A DNA stretch of 64,000 nt from Chryseolinea lacunae (GTDB lineage: Bacteria > Bacteroidota > Bacteroidia > Cytophagales > Cyclobacteriaceae), in contig NZ_JAERRB010000004.1 in the NCBI RefSeq assembly GCF_016735595.1, positions 434,001 through 498,000 of the forward strand. The letters run 5' to 3'. The notes under the pieces are model-generated. The model saw only the letters and a list, made by a program, of their open reading frames with translations, did not search any database and was not told where the DNA came from. Positions 15,035 to 25,130 of the stretch are shown here, piece after piece. The translations under genes were made by a program, and so were the position numbers. Numbering within the stretch: position 1 is the first letter of the stretch; each line of letters starts with the position of its first letter.

Positions 15035-18004
15035 ATGACGACGATGCTCAAAAAAAAACTGGTTTGGCTTTGCCTGATTTTTATACTGCCATCGGCCACC
15101 GTCTGCGCGCAGCAGTTCCAGAGCTGGGGCGACAACACAGACGGCCAACGAAATGCCCCGACAGGTCTCTATGACATCACTGCGCTGGCTGCAGGCGACC
15201 GCCACACGCTTGCCCTGCACGCCGACGGCACGGTGGAAGGGTGGGGCGCAAATGATCTGGGTCAGATTTCTATTCCAACGCTCAAACCTGTCACGGCCAT
15301 TGCAGCGGCCGGCAATCAGTCGTGGGCCTTGCAGCAAGATGGCACGTTGGTAGGGTGGGGCGATCGCACGCTGGGCAGTTTGCAGGCGGTGCCCGCATTG
15401 CAAAATGTGTTGTCGGTGAAGGCCGGCGATTCGTTTGCCATGGCATTGTTAAGCAACGGCACCGTGCGTGTTTGGGGCGATGCCGCGATGTTGCCGCCCG
15501 TGCTGCCTGCCGTGAAGGCCATTGCTGCCGGTCGTCGTCATGCCCTGGCCCTGTTGCTGGATGGAACCGTGGTGGCGTGGGGCGAGAATTCAAAAGGACA
15601 AAGCGCGGTGCCGGCAGGCTTGAATAACGTGTGGGCTATTGACGCTGGCGCCGGCCACTCGGTGGTTTTGCTTGCCAATGGCACGGCCGTGGCCTGGGGC
15701 GACAATGCCAAAGGGCAAACTGTCACGTCAGGACTCTCGCAACTGAAGGCCGTGGCCTGCGGCGCAGAACACACGCTATACCTGCACGCCAATGGCACGG
15801 TGACGGCACGCGGCACCAACACGCACAACGAAGCAACACCGCCGGCGAGCCTGGCATCGGTTGCCACGATCGCAGCGGGTGCACGCCATAGTCTCGCGCT
15901 GACCACGGCAACCCGGTGGCTGAGGGCATGGGGAAATAATCTCCAAGGTCAAAGCACGGTGCCCGATGGGATGGGCGAAAACGTCATTTCCATGTCGGCT
16001 ACGGCTCTGCACACGGTTGTGCTTCTTGCCGATGGCACCGTGTCGTGCTGGGGCAGCAATGCCAGTCGTCAGTTGGAGGTGCCGCCCGGTCTTGCCAACG
16101 TGAAGGAAGTGTTCGCCTCCGAAAACCGCACGATGGCGTTAAAGGCCGACGGCACTGTGGTGGCGTGGGGCCTTAACACCTCGGGCCAATCTACCGTGCC
16201 CGCAGGATTGTCGAACGTTATCGCCATAAGCGGTGGGCGATTTCCTTCTGTTGCGTTGTTGGCAAACGGCACGATGGTGGGCTGGGGACAAGGCTCCCCG
16301 TCCTACGCGCAGGCACCGCTGGTGAAAGAAGTTTCCCAGGGGTATATCCATACGCTGGCACTGGCAGGCAACGGCGCGGCGATAGGCTTTGGCAACAATG
16401 CCTTCAATCAACTCGACCTACCTCCTGGAGTGAGCGACGTCAGCAGCGTCACCTGTGGCTATTTTTCGAGCTTCGTGATCACGGCATCAGTGGCGGCATC
16501 GAGCTATGGAAATCAATCCATTGACTATGGGCAGCTTCAGATTCCAGCCGGCCTCACCGGAATACGGCAAATCAGTTCCGCGCTTGTGCACACGCTGGCG
16601 CTACTTGCCGACGGCACGGTGCGCGCCTGGGGAAGGAATCCCTATGGACAAACCACGATTCCGGCACAGCTGTCGCATGTCATGAAGGTGTTTGCCAGTG
16701 AGCACCACAGTCTCGCGCTCACATTCCTCGCGCGGCCAATCAATGTGCCACCCTCTTTCACCAAGGGCAATGATGTGTCGGTGCCTGAAGACAGCGGGCC
16801 ACAACGCCTGTTGAATTGGGCCACCGCCATCAACGCCGGCGATCCTGGCCAGACGGTTCATTTTGAAATCGTTCAGGACTATGACGCGTCGCTGTTTGCC
16901 GCGGGTCCGCAAATAGACGGCACCGGAACATTAACGTTCACACCAGCGCCAAACGCGTCTGGGCAAACCGTTGTAACGGTCTATGCGGTCGACGACGGCG
17001 GCGGTACTCCGGCGCAGCATAATAGTGCATCACAAAGTTTCAACATCACGATCACACCGGTCAACGATCCGCCAACCTTTCGTGGGGGCACTGATGTGAC
17101 GGTGTTGGAAGACAGTCCCGCTTTGTCATTGTTGTGGGCCGATAACATGTCAGCGGGCCCGGGTGAATCAACCCAACGCGTTTCCTTTCATGTCAACGGC
17201 TATGACCCAGCCTTGTTCCATCACCCTCCGGCCATCGATGCCAACGGACTTCTCACTTTTACGCCCGCGCACAATGCCAACGGCACCACGTCGATGACCG
17301 TGACGATAGAAGACGATGGAGGAGGGCAAAGCGCGGGAACAACAGCATCGCTCACCATCATCATCGCGCCGGTGAATGATGCGCCGACGATTGATCCGGT
17401 GGCGTCGCTCATCATTCCGGTGAACAGCCGTCCACGCAAAATCATCATCACAGGTTTTTCGCCGGGGCCACCCAATGAGCAAAGCCAAACGCTGTCCGCT
17501 ACGGCATCGTTTGGCAATGTGGCTCTGATCAATACTTTTTCGCTCAACTATTCATCGGGCACGCAGGCGACGCTTGAGTTTTTGCCAAACACATTTCTCA
17601 CGGGCAGCACCGATATTGACATCATAATTAAGGACAATGGAGGCACGGCAAACGGTGGCATAGATGAAACTCGCTATACCTTCAAAGCGACCATTGAAGA
17701 TGCCATCCAGGAAATTTTTGTGCCGACTGTTTTTTCACCCAACAACGACCAGGTGAACGATGTGTTTCGCGTTCGTGGCGCGGGCATTCAATCGCTGGAG
17801 CTTGCTGTGTATGATGTGAGTGGACGGGAGGTTTTCCGTACAAACAGTGTTGATGAGGCCATTCAACAGGGATGGAACGGCATGAAAAACGGAACTGCGC
17901 TTCCGGTGGGCAGCTACACCTGGGTGCTGAACGGACATTATCTCGACGGCACTGACATTGCCTATCACGGAAAACGATATGGGCAGGTGTTGTTGATGCA
18001 CTGA
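15035..18004 (+). CDS. RCC1-repeat, cadherin-like type IX secretion cargo
   Basis: 989 residues. A signal peptide (LVWLCLIFILPSATVCAQ) precedes about a dozen RCC1-type repeats (roughly residues 26-560) with the recurring phrase HxxALxxDGTVxxWGxNxxGQ. Three or so modules of about 100 residues follow, beginning like SFTKGNDVSVPEDSGPQ and ending in ITPVNDPP, the cadherin/tandem-95 type. The last 95 residues are a gliding-motility / type IX sorting domain (VPTVFSPNNDQVNDVF ... LPVGSYTWVLNG ... GQVLLMH), so export across the outer membrane is expected. A second start (MLKKKL) lies at 15044. A larger paralogue with the same domain order is at 36534-40268. Confidence 0.9.
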   Translation: MTTMLKKKLVWLCLIFILPSATVCAQQFQSWGDNTDGQRNAPTGLYDITALAAGDRHTLALHADGTVEGWGANDLGQISIPTLKPVTAIAAAGNQSWALQQDGTLVGWGDRTLGSLQAVPALQNVLSVKAGDSFAMALLSNGTVRVWGDAAMLPPVLPAVKAIAAGRRHALALLLDGTVVAWGENSKGQSAVPAGLNNVWAIDAGAGHSVVLLANGTAVAWGDNAKGQTVTSGLSQLKAVACGAEHTLYLHANGTVTARGTNTHNEATPPASLASVATIAAGARHSLALTTATRWLRAWGNNLQGQSTVPDGMGENVISMSATALHTVVLLADGTVSCWGSNASRQLEVPPGLANVKEVFASENRTMALKADGTVVAWGLNTSGQSTVPAGLSNVIAISGGRFPSVALLANGTMVGWGQGSPSYAQAPLVKEVSQGYIHTLALAGNGAAIGFGNNAFNQLDLPPGVSDVSSVTCGYFSSFVITASVAASSYGNQSIDYGQLQIPAGLTGIRQISSALVHTLALLADGTVRAWGRNPYGQTTIPAQLSHVMKVFASEHHSLALTFLARPINVPPSFTKGNDVSVPEDSGPQRLLNWATAINAGDPGQTVHFEIVQDYDASLFAAGPQIDGTGTLTFTPAPNASGQTVVTVYAVDDGGGTPAQHNSASQSFNITITPVNDPPTFRGGTDVTVLEDSPALSLLWADNMSAGPGESTQRVSFHVNGYDPALFHHPPAIDANGLLTFTPAHNANGTTSMTVTIEDDGGGQSAGTTASLTIIIAPVNDAPTIDPVASLIIPVNSRPRKIIITGFSPGPPNEQSQTLSATASFGNVALINTFSLNYSSGTQATLEFLPNTFLTGSTDIDIIIKDNGGTANGGIDETRYTFKATIEDAIQEIFVPTVFSPNNDQVNDVFRVRGAGIQSLELAVYDVSGREVFRTNSVDEAIQQGWNGMKNGTALPVGSYTWVLNGHYLDGTDIAYHGKRYGQVLLMH

Positions 18005-18011
18005 AAAAAAT

Positions 18012-18037
18012 AAGCCCCGGGAACCACCCCGGGGCTT
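18012..18037. terminator. GC-rich hairpin terminator between convergent genes
   Basis: AAGCCCCGGG (18012-18021) pairs perfectly with CCCGGGGCTT (18028-18037) around a 6-base loop. It lies between the RCC1 cargo stop and the leftward clpB stop. The A-run on the 5' side gives clpB transcripts a U-tract. Confidence 0.8.
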
Positions 18038-18108
18038 CAAACCAAACCCCTCAACCAACACATCCGACCCGACCGAAGCCGGGAGGGAATCACCAATCCT
18101 TAAACCAA

Positions 18109-20724
18109 TTACTTAACAACTTCAGCCTCTTCAAGGTTCTCGAAAATGAAATCTGTTTCATTTTTCAGGTCAATAAAAATGACCGAGTCTTTTTGAACCT
18201 TGCCGGCCAATATTTGTTTAGACAGCTCGTTCAGCAATTCACGCTGCAACACCCGTTTGAGGGGCCGTGCGCCATATTGCGGGTCGAAGCCCAGTTTGGC
18301 CAGCCTGTCGCGGGCACTGTCTGAAATATCTATTTTCACACCCACCTCGTCCAACCGTTTGCGGACGCCTTCCACCTGGATGTCGACAATTTTGCGAATG
18401 TCTTTCTGACTCAGCGGGCGGAACATGATGATCTCGTCGATCCGGTTCACAAACTCTGGTCGCACAGACTTTCGTAACAACGTCAGCACTTCGTCTTTTG
18501 TATTCTCGAGCACGTCGAAATAATTTTCGTCCGTGATCTTTTCAAAATTCTCCTGAATCAGCTGCGAGCCGATGTTCGTGGTCATGATGATGATGGTGTT
18601 CTTGAAGTTGGCCACACGTCCTTTGTTGTCGGTGAGCCTTCCTTCATCCAAAACCTGCAACAAAATGTTGAACACGTCGGGGTGCGCTTTTTCAATTTCA
18701 TCGAGCAACACCACCGAATAGGGTTTGCGTCGCACGGATTCCGTCAGTTGCCCGCCTTCATCGTAGCCCACATAGCCTGGAGGCGCGCCAATGAGGCGGC
18801 TCACGCTGTGGCGCTCCTGGTATTCGCTCATGTCGATGCGCACCATGGCGGTGTCATCGTTAAAGAGGTAGTCGGCCAGGGCCTTCGATAACTCGGTCTT
18901 GCCCACGCCGGTGGTTCCCATGAAAATGAACGAACCGATGGGCCGTTTCGGATCTTGCAATCCGGCACGACTGCGTCGCACAGCGTCGCTCAAGGCGGTG
19001 ATAGCTTCTTCCTGTCCGGCCACGCGCTTGCCGAGCTCGGCTTCGAGGTGCAGCAGTTTTTCGCGTTCGCTCTGTAGCATTTTCGAAACGGGGATGCCCG
19101 TCCACTTGGCCACCACTTCGGCGATGTCTTCGCTGTCTACCTCTTCCTTCAACAAGGATTTTTCGCCTTGCATGTTTTTCATTTGCGCCTGAATGTCGTT
19201 GAGGCGTTTCTCGGCTTCGGTAATTTTTCCGTAGCGTATTTCGGCCACCTTGCCGTAGTCGCCAGCCTTCTCGGCCTGGTCGGCTTCCAGCTTCAGTTTG
19301 TCGATCGTTTCTTTTTCTTTCTGGATGCCGTGCACCACTTCCTTTTCGCTTTCCCATTTGGCTTTTAGCGAATTGCGCGCTTCCGACAGTTCGGCAATGT
19401 CCTTGCTGAGCAAGTGTTCCTTGTCTTTGTCTTTTTCGCGGCGGATGGCTTCGCGTTCAATTTCGAGTTGCATGATCTTGCGATTCAGCTCGTCGAGCTC
19501 TTCGGGCATCGAATCCATTTCCAGCCTGAGCTTTGCTGCCGCTTCGTCCATCAGGTCAATGGCTTTGTCGGGCAGGAAGCGATCGCTGATGTAGCGGCTC
19601 GACAACTCTACCGAGGCAATCACGGCGTCGTCTTTGATGCGCACGCCATGGTGCAGCTCATATTTGTCCTTGATGCCGCGCAGGATCGAGATGGAATCTT
19701 CCACAGAAGGTTCGTCCACAATCACCGCCTGAAAGCGGCGTTCGAGGGCTTTGTCTTTTTCGATGTACTTCTGATATTCTTTCAGCGTGGTGGCACCAAT
19801 GGCATGGAGCTCACCACGGGCCAGGGCCGGCTTCAACAGGTTGGCCGCGTCCATCGCGCCTTCGCCACCGCCTGCACCAATGAGGGTGTGAATCTCGTCG
19901 ATGAAGAGGATGATCTCGCCTTGTGCGTCGGTCACTTCTTTGATGACGGCCTTCAGACGTTCTTCAAACTCGCCTTTGTATTTCGCGCCGGCCACCAGTA
20001 AACCCATGTCGAGCGACACGAGAATTTTGCTTTTCAGGTTTTCGGGCACGTCGCCGTCAACAATGCGTTGGGCCATGCCTTCCACGATAGCGGTTTTGCC
20101 CACACCGGGTTCTCCCAACAGGATTGGGTTGTTCTTTGTGCGCCGGGAAAGGATCTGCAACACACGGCGAATTTCTTCGTCGCGGCCAATCACCGGGTCG
20201 ATCTTGCCCTTCTTGGCCAGATCGTTCAGGTTTTTGGAATAGCGTTCGAGCGACTTGTATTTGGCTTCCGCATTCTGATCGGTCACCGTGGCTCCCCCGC
20301 GCAATTCCTTAATAGCTTTGATGAGCGGCGAGCGTTCCAGCCCGGCATCTTTCAGCACGCTCGATACTTTGTCTTTCGAGGCCAGCAAGGCCAGCAACAA
20401 ATGTTCGACGGCGATAAATTCGTCTTTAAATTCGCGCAGTTCTTTTTCGGCGTGCTGCAACACGGTGTTGCTAGCCGACGAAAGGTAGGCCTGGCCCCCC
20501 GAAACATGGGGGTAGGATGTCAACAGGTCCTCAAGCTTGTTTTGCAGGATGACTTCGTTGACGTTTAATTTTTTAAACAGGTAATTGGAAACGTTTTCAT
20601 CCGTTTCCAGAATGGCTTTCAAAAGATGCCCGGGCTCGATGGCCTGCTGCTGCTTCGCCATGGCAATCTCCGCAGACTTTTGCAGAGCTTCCTGGGACTT
20701 TATGGTAAATTTTTCGAAGTTCAT
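18109..20724 (-). CDS. clpB: ATP-dependent disaggregase ClpB
   Basis: 871 residues, the usual ClpB length. The Clp N-domain (1-145) is followed by AAA+ domain 1 with Walker A GEPGVGKT (204-211) and [22 protein letters not shown]. The long coiled-coil M-domain (about 410-530) distinguishes ClpB from ClpA/ClpC. AAA+ domain 2 has [27 protein letters not shown] and a D2 C-terminal domain. ClpB rescues aggregated proteins with DnaK. No ClpP-binding loop is seen. It is divergent from the glycogen synthase gene with 125 bases between; no heat-shock operator was recognised. Confidence 0.97.
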   Translation of the reverse strand: MNFEKFTIKSQEALQKSAEIAMAKQQQAIEPGHLLKAILETDENVSNYLFKKLNVNEVILQNKLEDLLTSYPHVSGGQAYLSSASNTVLQHAEKELREFKDEFIAVEHLLLALLASKDKVSSVLKDAGLERSPLIKAIKELRGGATVTDQNAEAKYKSLERYSKNLNDLAKKGKIDPVIGRDEEIRRVLQILSRRTKNNPILLGEPGVGKTAIVEGMAQRIVDGDVPENLKSKILVSLDMGLLVAGAKYKGEFEERLKAVIKEVTDAQGEIILFIDEIHTLIGAGGGEGAMDAANLLKPALARGELHAIGATTLKEYQKYIEKDKALERRFQAVIVDEPSVEDSISILRGIKDKYELHHGVRIKDDAVIASVELSSRYISDRFLPDKAIDLMDEAAAKLRLEMDSMPEELDELNRKIMQLEIEREAIRREKDKDKEHLLSKDIAELSEARNSLKAKWESEKEVVHGIQKEKETIDKLKLEADQAEKAGDYGKVAEIRYGKITEAEKRLNDIQAQMKNMQGEKSLLKEEVDSEDIAEVVAKWTGIPVSKMLQSEREKLLHLEAELGKRVAGQEEAITALSDAVRRSRAGLQDPKRPIGSFIFMGTTGVGKTELSKALADYLFNDDTAMVRIDMSEYQERHSVSRLIGAPPGYVGYDEGGQLTESVRRKPYSVVLLDEIEKAHPDVFNILLQVLDEGRLTDNKGRVANFKNTIIIMTTNIGSQLIQENFEKITDENYFDVLENTKDEVLTLLRKSVRPEFVNRIDEIIMFRPLSQKDIRKIVDIQVEGVRKRLDEVGVKIDISDSARDRLAKLGFDPQYGARPLKRVLQRELLNELSKQILAGKVQKDSVIFIDLKNETDFIFENLEEAEVVK

Positions 20725-20849
20725 AGTAGTAAGGTCTCCTGCTGCATTAACAAATTACTATCCATATAAATGATATACCCCTATTTCGGAAATTTTGACA
20801 TTTAATTAATAGCTTTAATCGCAGGAAATCGGCCATCCTGACCACTATA

Positions 20850-22682
20850 ATGTCAAAACGTTCCATTGCATTAGCCAACCATTTTCCTGCCGCGTGCATC
20901 GCGGAAGTTGCCTGGGAGGTTTGCAACCAGGTGGGTGGCATCTACACCGTCATTCGTTCGAAGGCGCCTGCCATGGTGAAGAATGCCAATGGCCCCTATT
21001 GCATGGTGGGCCCGTATGTCAACAAAAATATCCACGCCGAACTGGAACCCCTGGACGATTCGCAGGATGTGTTTGGTCAGGCAGCGGCCATTCTCCGCAA
21101 GAAAGGCTTTGATGTGATCTATGCCGAATGGCTCGTGACCGGTAAGCCCCGCGTGGTGTTGCTGAACCCCAATGCGGTGCAGGACAAAACACTTAGTGTT
21201 GTGAAATATCTGCTGTGGAAAAACCATGGCATCAGCACACCGCCCGACAATGCCCTTATCAACCAGGTGATTTTGTTTGGCTATCTCGTAAAACTTTTTT
21301 TTGATGAGCTGGTGAAGCTGGTCGATAAAGATCATCCCATCATTGCGCACTTTCACGAATGGATGGCAGGGCTTCCCATTCTCGACATCAAGAAAGAAGG
21401 GATGCCCATCAAGACCGTGTTCACCACACACGCCACGCAACTGGGGCGGCACCTCGCGATCAACTCGCCGTTGTTTTATGCGCACCTTCCATTCTTTAAA
21501 TGGGAAGACGAGGCGAAGCGCTTTGGCATTGAGACCGAGGCGAAGATTGAAGTGAGCTGCGCACAGCAAGCCGATGTGTTGAGCACCGTGAGTGAAGTAA
21601 CGGCCCGCGAATGCAGACACCTGCTGCACCGGAAACCCGAAGTGGTGGTGCCCAACGGCCTCAACATCGAACGGTTTGAAGCCCTGCACGAATTCCAGAA
21701 CCAGCACGTGATGAACAAGGAAGAAATCCATCGCTTTGTGATGGCCCATTTCTTTCAGTCGTATTCTTTCGATCTTCAGAAAACGCTTTATTTCTTCACA
21801 TCGGGTCGCTACGAATTCAAGAACAAGGGATTCGACCTCACCATCGAAGCCCTGCACCGGTTAAACGCGCGATTGAAAAAAGAAAAATCGGACCTCACCG
21901 TGGTGATGTTTTTTGTGACCAAGCGCGACTTCCTCAACATCCGCCCCGAAGTGTTGCAGTCTAAGGCCATGATGCAGGAAATTTTTCAAACCACGGCCGC
22001 CATTCAGCAACAAGTGGGTAAGCGCCTGTTTTATCAAAGCACCATTCAGGACGACAATCACCTGCCGGACCTCAACACGTTTGTGGACGAATACTGGAAA
22101 CTGCGCTACCGCCGCACGCTGCAGGCCTGGAAGACAAAAAAGAACCCGCTGATTGTGACGCACCGCCTGGTGAACGAGGACCAGGATGAGGTGCTGCAGG
22201 CGTTGCAGGCCAAAAAACTGCTGAACAATGCCGACGACCCGGTGAAGGTGGTCTATCACCCCGACTTCATCAATGTGAGCAGCCCGCTGTTTGGCATGGA
22301 CTACAACCAATTTGTGCGCGGATGTCACTTGGGCATTTTTCCAAGCTACTATGAACCCTGGGGCTACACACCGCTGGAGTGTATGGCCAGCGGCATTCCG
22401 TCGGTGACCAGCGACCTTTCAGGTTTTGGCGACTACATTCTGCACCACATTGAAGACCCGGAGAAATACGGTCTGTTTGTGATTGAACGTGGCAAGCGCA
22501 CTTTCGATTGGTCGGCCGGTCAACTGGCGGATGTGATGTACGGTTTCCTGATGCAGTCCATGCGCGAGCGCATCATGCAGCGCAACAATGTTGAAAACAA
22601 TTCATCCATTTTCGACTGGACCAACCTGATCCGGCACTATAAAGAAGCCTACATGCTGGCCATGAAGAGCCCGAACCCGTAG
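20850..22682 (+). CDS. Glycogen synthase, GT3 family (eukaryotic type)
   Basis: 610 residues, matching animal/fungal GYS rather than bacterial GlgA. The N-terminus has AEVAWEVCNQVGGIYTVIRSKA, the GT3 glucosyl-donor loop. HFHEWMAGLPILD, FTTHATQLGRHLA, PNGLNIERF, TSGRYEFKNKGFDL and the C-terminal active-site segment YYEPWGYTPLECMASGIPSVTSD, with its EPWG glutamate, are all present. GT3 enzymes use UDP-glucose to extend alpha-1,4-glucan. Many Bacteroidota carry this form. The C-terminal phosphorylation tail of animal enzymes is absent. Isolated from other glycogen genes in this window. Confidence 0.93.
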   Translation: MSKRSIALANHFPAACIAEVAWEVCNQVGGIYTVIRSKAPAMVKNANGPYCMVGPYVNKNIHAELEPLDDSQDVFGQAAAILRKKGFDVIYAEWLVTGKPRVVLLNPNAVQDKTLSVVKYLLWKNHGISTPPDNALINQVILFGYLVKLFFDELVKLVDKDHPIIAHFHEWMAGLPILDIKKEGMPIKTVFTTHATQLGRHLAINSPLFYAHLPFFKWEDEAKRFGIETEAKIEVSCAQQADVLSTVSEVTARECRHLLHRKPEVVVPNGLNIERFEALHEFQNQHVMNKEEIHRFVMAHFFQSYSFDLQKTLYFFTSGRYEFKNKGFDLTIEALHRLNARLKKEKSDLTVVMFFVTKRDFLNIRPEVLQSKAMMQEIFQTTAAIQQQVGKRLFYQSTIQDDNHLPDLNTFVDEYWKLRYRRTLQAWKTKKNPLIVTHRLVNEDQDEVLQALQAKKLLNNADDPVKVVYHPDFINVSSPLFGMDYNQFVRGCHLGIFPSYYEPWGYTPLECMASGIPSVTSDLSGFGDYILHHIEDPEKYGLFVIERGKRTFDWSAGQLADVMYGFLMQSMRERIMQRNNVENNSSIFDWTNLIRHYKEAYMLAMKSPNP

Positions 22683-22687
22683 CGATT

Positions 22688-23671
22688 CTATTTCGCGATC
22701 GTCAATTCGCGGTTATACTTATTCCTGTAATCGACAGGCGACACACCAGCCACTTTTTTGAACACGTCGCGGAAAGCTTTTGAGTCGGTATAGCCCACAT
22801 CATACATCACCTCGTTCACGGTTTTTCTTCCGGACTCCAGTTGTTTTTTAGAGGCTTCGATCTTCACACGCTGGATGTATTCCACCACGGTGTTGTTGGT
22901 GGCTTTTTTGAAGCGACGTTCCAGTGTTCTTCTGCCGATGCCAAACTCTTCGGAGAGCTGGTCGATGGAAATTTTTTCGGGCACATGGCCTTCAATGAAC
23001 TCCTGCACCTTCACGATCTCGGGGTCGTCGTGAATTTTTTGCCCTTTGAAAATGCTGAATGGCGATTGTGTGTCGCGGCCGATGTCGAGCACAAAGAACT
23101 TCGACGCCAGGATGGCCATGTCGCGGTTTGTATATTTTTCGATGAGGTGGAGCAACAGGTTCCAGTAAGAGTTGGCGCCGCCGCTGGAATACAGTCCATT
23201 TTGTTCGGTGATGATTTTGCTGTCGACCAACGTTATGTCTGGAAACATCGCGCGAAATTCGTTTGCATATAGCCAGTGCGTAGAACATTGTTTGCCGTCG
23301 AGCAGCCCGGTGGATGCGAGAAGGAAAGCGCCGATGCAGAGGCTGGCCACTTCGGCGCCGTTCTTGTATTGCTGCACGATCCACGGAATGAAGTCGCGAT
23401 TCATCTTAATAGCATTGGCGATGTTTCCGCTGATGGCCGGCACGATGATGAGGTCGGCATGCTTCACCGTTTTGAGCGTGGCATCAGTGTGAATGGAGAT
23501 GAGGCCATCGCTCAGCTTCACTTCTTTAGTGAGCCCCACCAGTTGCACGTTGAAAAGCGGTGGCTGGCCCGCACTTTTGATGAACTCGTTCACGGCGGTG
23601 AACATATAGCGTGGGTCGACAATGGCGGCGGAGACAGCGGTTTCGGGAACCAGAATAATGACATTTTTCAT
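22688..23671 (-). CDS. GlxA-type regulator: DJ-1/PfpI-like domain plus AraC HTH
   Basis: 327 residues from the ATG at 23669-23671, which opens the first beta strand (MKNVIILVPETAV); an ORF extension to 23977 overlaps the VOC gene start and lacks the family fold. The N-terminal DJ-1/PfpI-like domain has ASLCIGAFLLASTGLLDGK, with a Cys at the nucleophile elbow (LCIGAF). The C-terminal AraC/XylS double HTH has SIDQLSEEFGIGRRTLERRFKKA and VMYDVGYTDSKAFRDVFKKVAGVSP. Such proteins activate nearby or distant genes; the ligand is unknown. It is divergent from the VOC gene with 296 bases between. Confidence 0.92.
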   Translation of the reverse strand: MKNVIILVPETAVSAAIVDPRYMFTAVNEFIKSAGQPPLFNVQLVGLTKEVKLSDGLISIHTDATLKTVKHADLIIVPAISGNIANAIKMNRDFIPWIVQQYKNGAEVASLCIGAFLLASTGLLDGKQCSTHWLYANEFRAMFPDITLVDSKIITEQNGLYSSGGANSYWNLLLHLIEKYTNRDMAILASKFFVLDIGRDTQSPFSIFKGQKIHDDPEIVKVQEFIEGHVPEKISIDQLSEEFGIGRRTLERRFKKATNNTVVEYIQRVKIEASKKQLESGRKTVNEVMYDVGYTDSKAFRDVFKKVAGVSPVDYRNKYNRELTIAK

Positions 23672-23928
23672 CCTGTGGTCGTTTTGGGTTAGGGAGGAAC
23701 CAGTAATGTTTAGACCAAAGGTAAAAGATGGACCTGTCGCAATCAACCCTTCAGATTGACGTATTCGCACCATCTTTTGACTTCTTTTCGTGGATTGATC
23801 ATTTGTGCCGGAATGGTTTTGCCGCAAGGAGGGTGAATGTGAAATTGATACGTGTTTGAAAAACGTGCTGACGCAAACGGCACTATAGATTGTCGTGTTC
23901 ACACTAAAGAGCATCCGTGTTCCGTGGC

Positions 23929-23936
23929 TAGGTTTG
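23929..23936 (+). promoter_or_regulatory. Possible -7 element before the VOC gene
   Basis: TAGGTTTG matches the Bacteroidota -7 form TAnnTTTG exactly and lies 31 bases before the ATG of the VOC gene. No TTG at the right distance upstream was found, so it is weak; an activator such as the divergent AraC-type protein could compensate. The rest of 23672-23967 shows no gene or strong hairpin. Confidence 0.3.
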
Positions 23937-23967
23937 TTGTGTTGGCATAGCCTAAAAAAAACACAAC

Positions 23968-24378
23968 ATGAAAACACAAATCAATGCTTATCTGAACTTC
24001 AACGGCAGCTGCCGCGAAGCGATGACGTTCTATCACGACTGCTTTGGCGGCGAACTCACGTTGCAGAAAATTTCCGAATCGCCCATGGCTGCACAAATGC
24101 CTTCGGAAGAAGGTGCAAAAATTTTGCACGGACTGCTTTCCAACAACGACATCCAGCTGATGGGCTCCGACATGATGGGGGCTTCGCTGGTGAATGGAAA
24201 TGTGGTGAGCCTTTGTTTGAACTGTAGCAGCGACGAAGAGATCAACACCTTCTTCACAAAACTATCGGCTGGCGGCAAAGTGAAAACGCCCGTGCACCAA
24301 TCGTTTTGGGGCGCACTCTATGGAGAACTCACCGACCGATACGGCATGAACTGGATGTTGAACTACAGTAAGAACTAG
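23968..24378 (+). CDS. VOC family protein, PhnB-like
   Basis: 136 residues of the glyoxalase/bleomycin-resistance fold in its PhnB/DUF-type form: QINAYLNFNGSCREAMTFYHDCFGGEL at the N-terminus, MGSDMMGA in the middle and WGALYGELTDRYGMNWMLNY at the end. Such proteins are small metal-dependent or metal-free enzymes and binding proteins with very diverse roles. The divergent GlxA-type gene suggests joint control (inference). Confidence 0.88.
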   Translation: MKTQINAYLNFNGSCREAMTFYHDCFGGELTLQKISESPMAAQMPSEEGAKILHGLLSNNDIQLMGSDMMGASLVNGNVVSLCLNCSSDEEINTFFTKLSAGGKVKTPVHQSFWGALYGELTDRYGMNWMLNYSKN

Positions 24379-24509
24379 GATGGACGATATGCAGGTGTCT
24401 GGCGTGTATTGAAATGTACCCGCAAATTATTGTTTTGGCACTTGATTTTACGGAGCAGAAGTTTCTACATTGACGAATAAAAATATGTTTAACATAAACA
24501 AACGTTAGT

Positions 24510-25088
24510 GTGAACAACGAGCTGCGCCAACCCCTGCCAAAAGTATTCAACGCGATTGAAGCCGCCACCAAAGAGTCCGGTTTCACAATGGCTTCCGATA
24601 TTCTCACCGGCTCGCTGCTTCGAACACTCGCGGCATCAAAGCCCGGTGGAAAGTTTCTGGAGATGGGAACCGGCACCGGTCTTTCGGCGTCGTGGATTTT
24701 GGAGGGAATGAATGCGCAGGCGTCACTCATTTCGGTTGACTATGATCCGAAATACATGGAGATCGCCGAGCGATTTCTCGGTGCGGACAAACGCCTCTCG
24801 TTGGTCACGTCCGATGGCGGCGAATGGCTTGCGTCCAACCCACACCTGCGTTTTGATTTTATTTTTGCCGACACCTGGCATGGCAAATACCTGCTGCTCG
24901 ACGAAGCGCTGGCCATGCTGAACCCCGGTGGTCTCTATGTGATCGACGACATGTTGCGACAACCCAACTGGCCCGAAGGTCATGCGGAAAAGGCAGAGAA
25001 GCTTGTGGCGGCACTGGAGGCACGAACAGATCTGTGGTTCACCAAACAAGTGTGGTCCACGGGCATCATGATCGGGGTGAAGAAGTAG
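24510..25088 (+). CDS. Class I SAM-dependent O-methyltransferase-like protein (GTG start)
   Basis: 192 residues with a Rossmann methyltransferase core: FLEMGTGTGLSASWIL (motif I), LISVDYDPKYMEIAERFL (motif II), FDFIFADTWHGKYLLLDEAL and GGLYVIDDMLRQPNW. This resembles catechol-type O-methyltransferase family 3. The start is GTG at 24510; an in-frame stop at 24495 excludes any upstream ATG. The substrate is unknown. The NUDIX gene follows after 42 bases on the same strand. Confidence 0.85.
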   Translation: MNNELRQPLPKVFNAIEAATKESGFTMASDILTGSLLRTLAASKPGGKFLEMGTGTGLSASWILEGMNAQASLISVDYDPKYMEIAERFLGADKRLSLVTSDGGEWLASNPHLRFDFIFADTWHGKYLLLDEALAMLNPGGLYVIDDMLRQPNWPEGHAEKAEKLVAALEARTDLWFTKQVWSTGIMIGVKK

Positions 25089-25130
25089 TACGCCTCGACC
25101 CAAACGGTTTTCTTTTTTTTTACCTTCCGG

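Noticed and set aside
22688-23977. Longer version of the GlxA-type regulator (429 codons)
   Set aside because: The extra 102 residues cross the intergenic region and overlap the VOC start. The DJ-1-like fold begins at the ATG at 23671.
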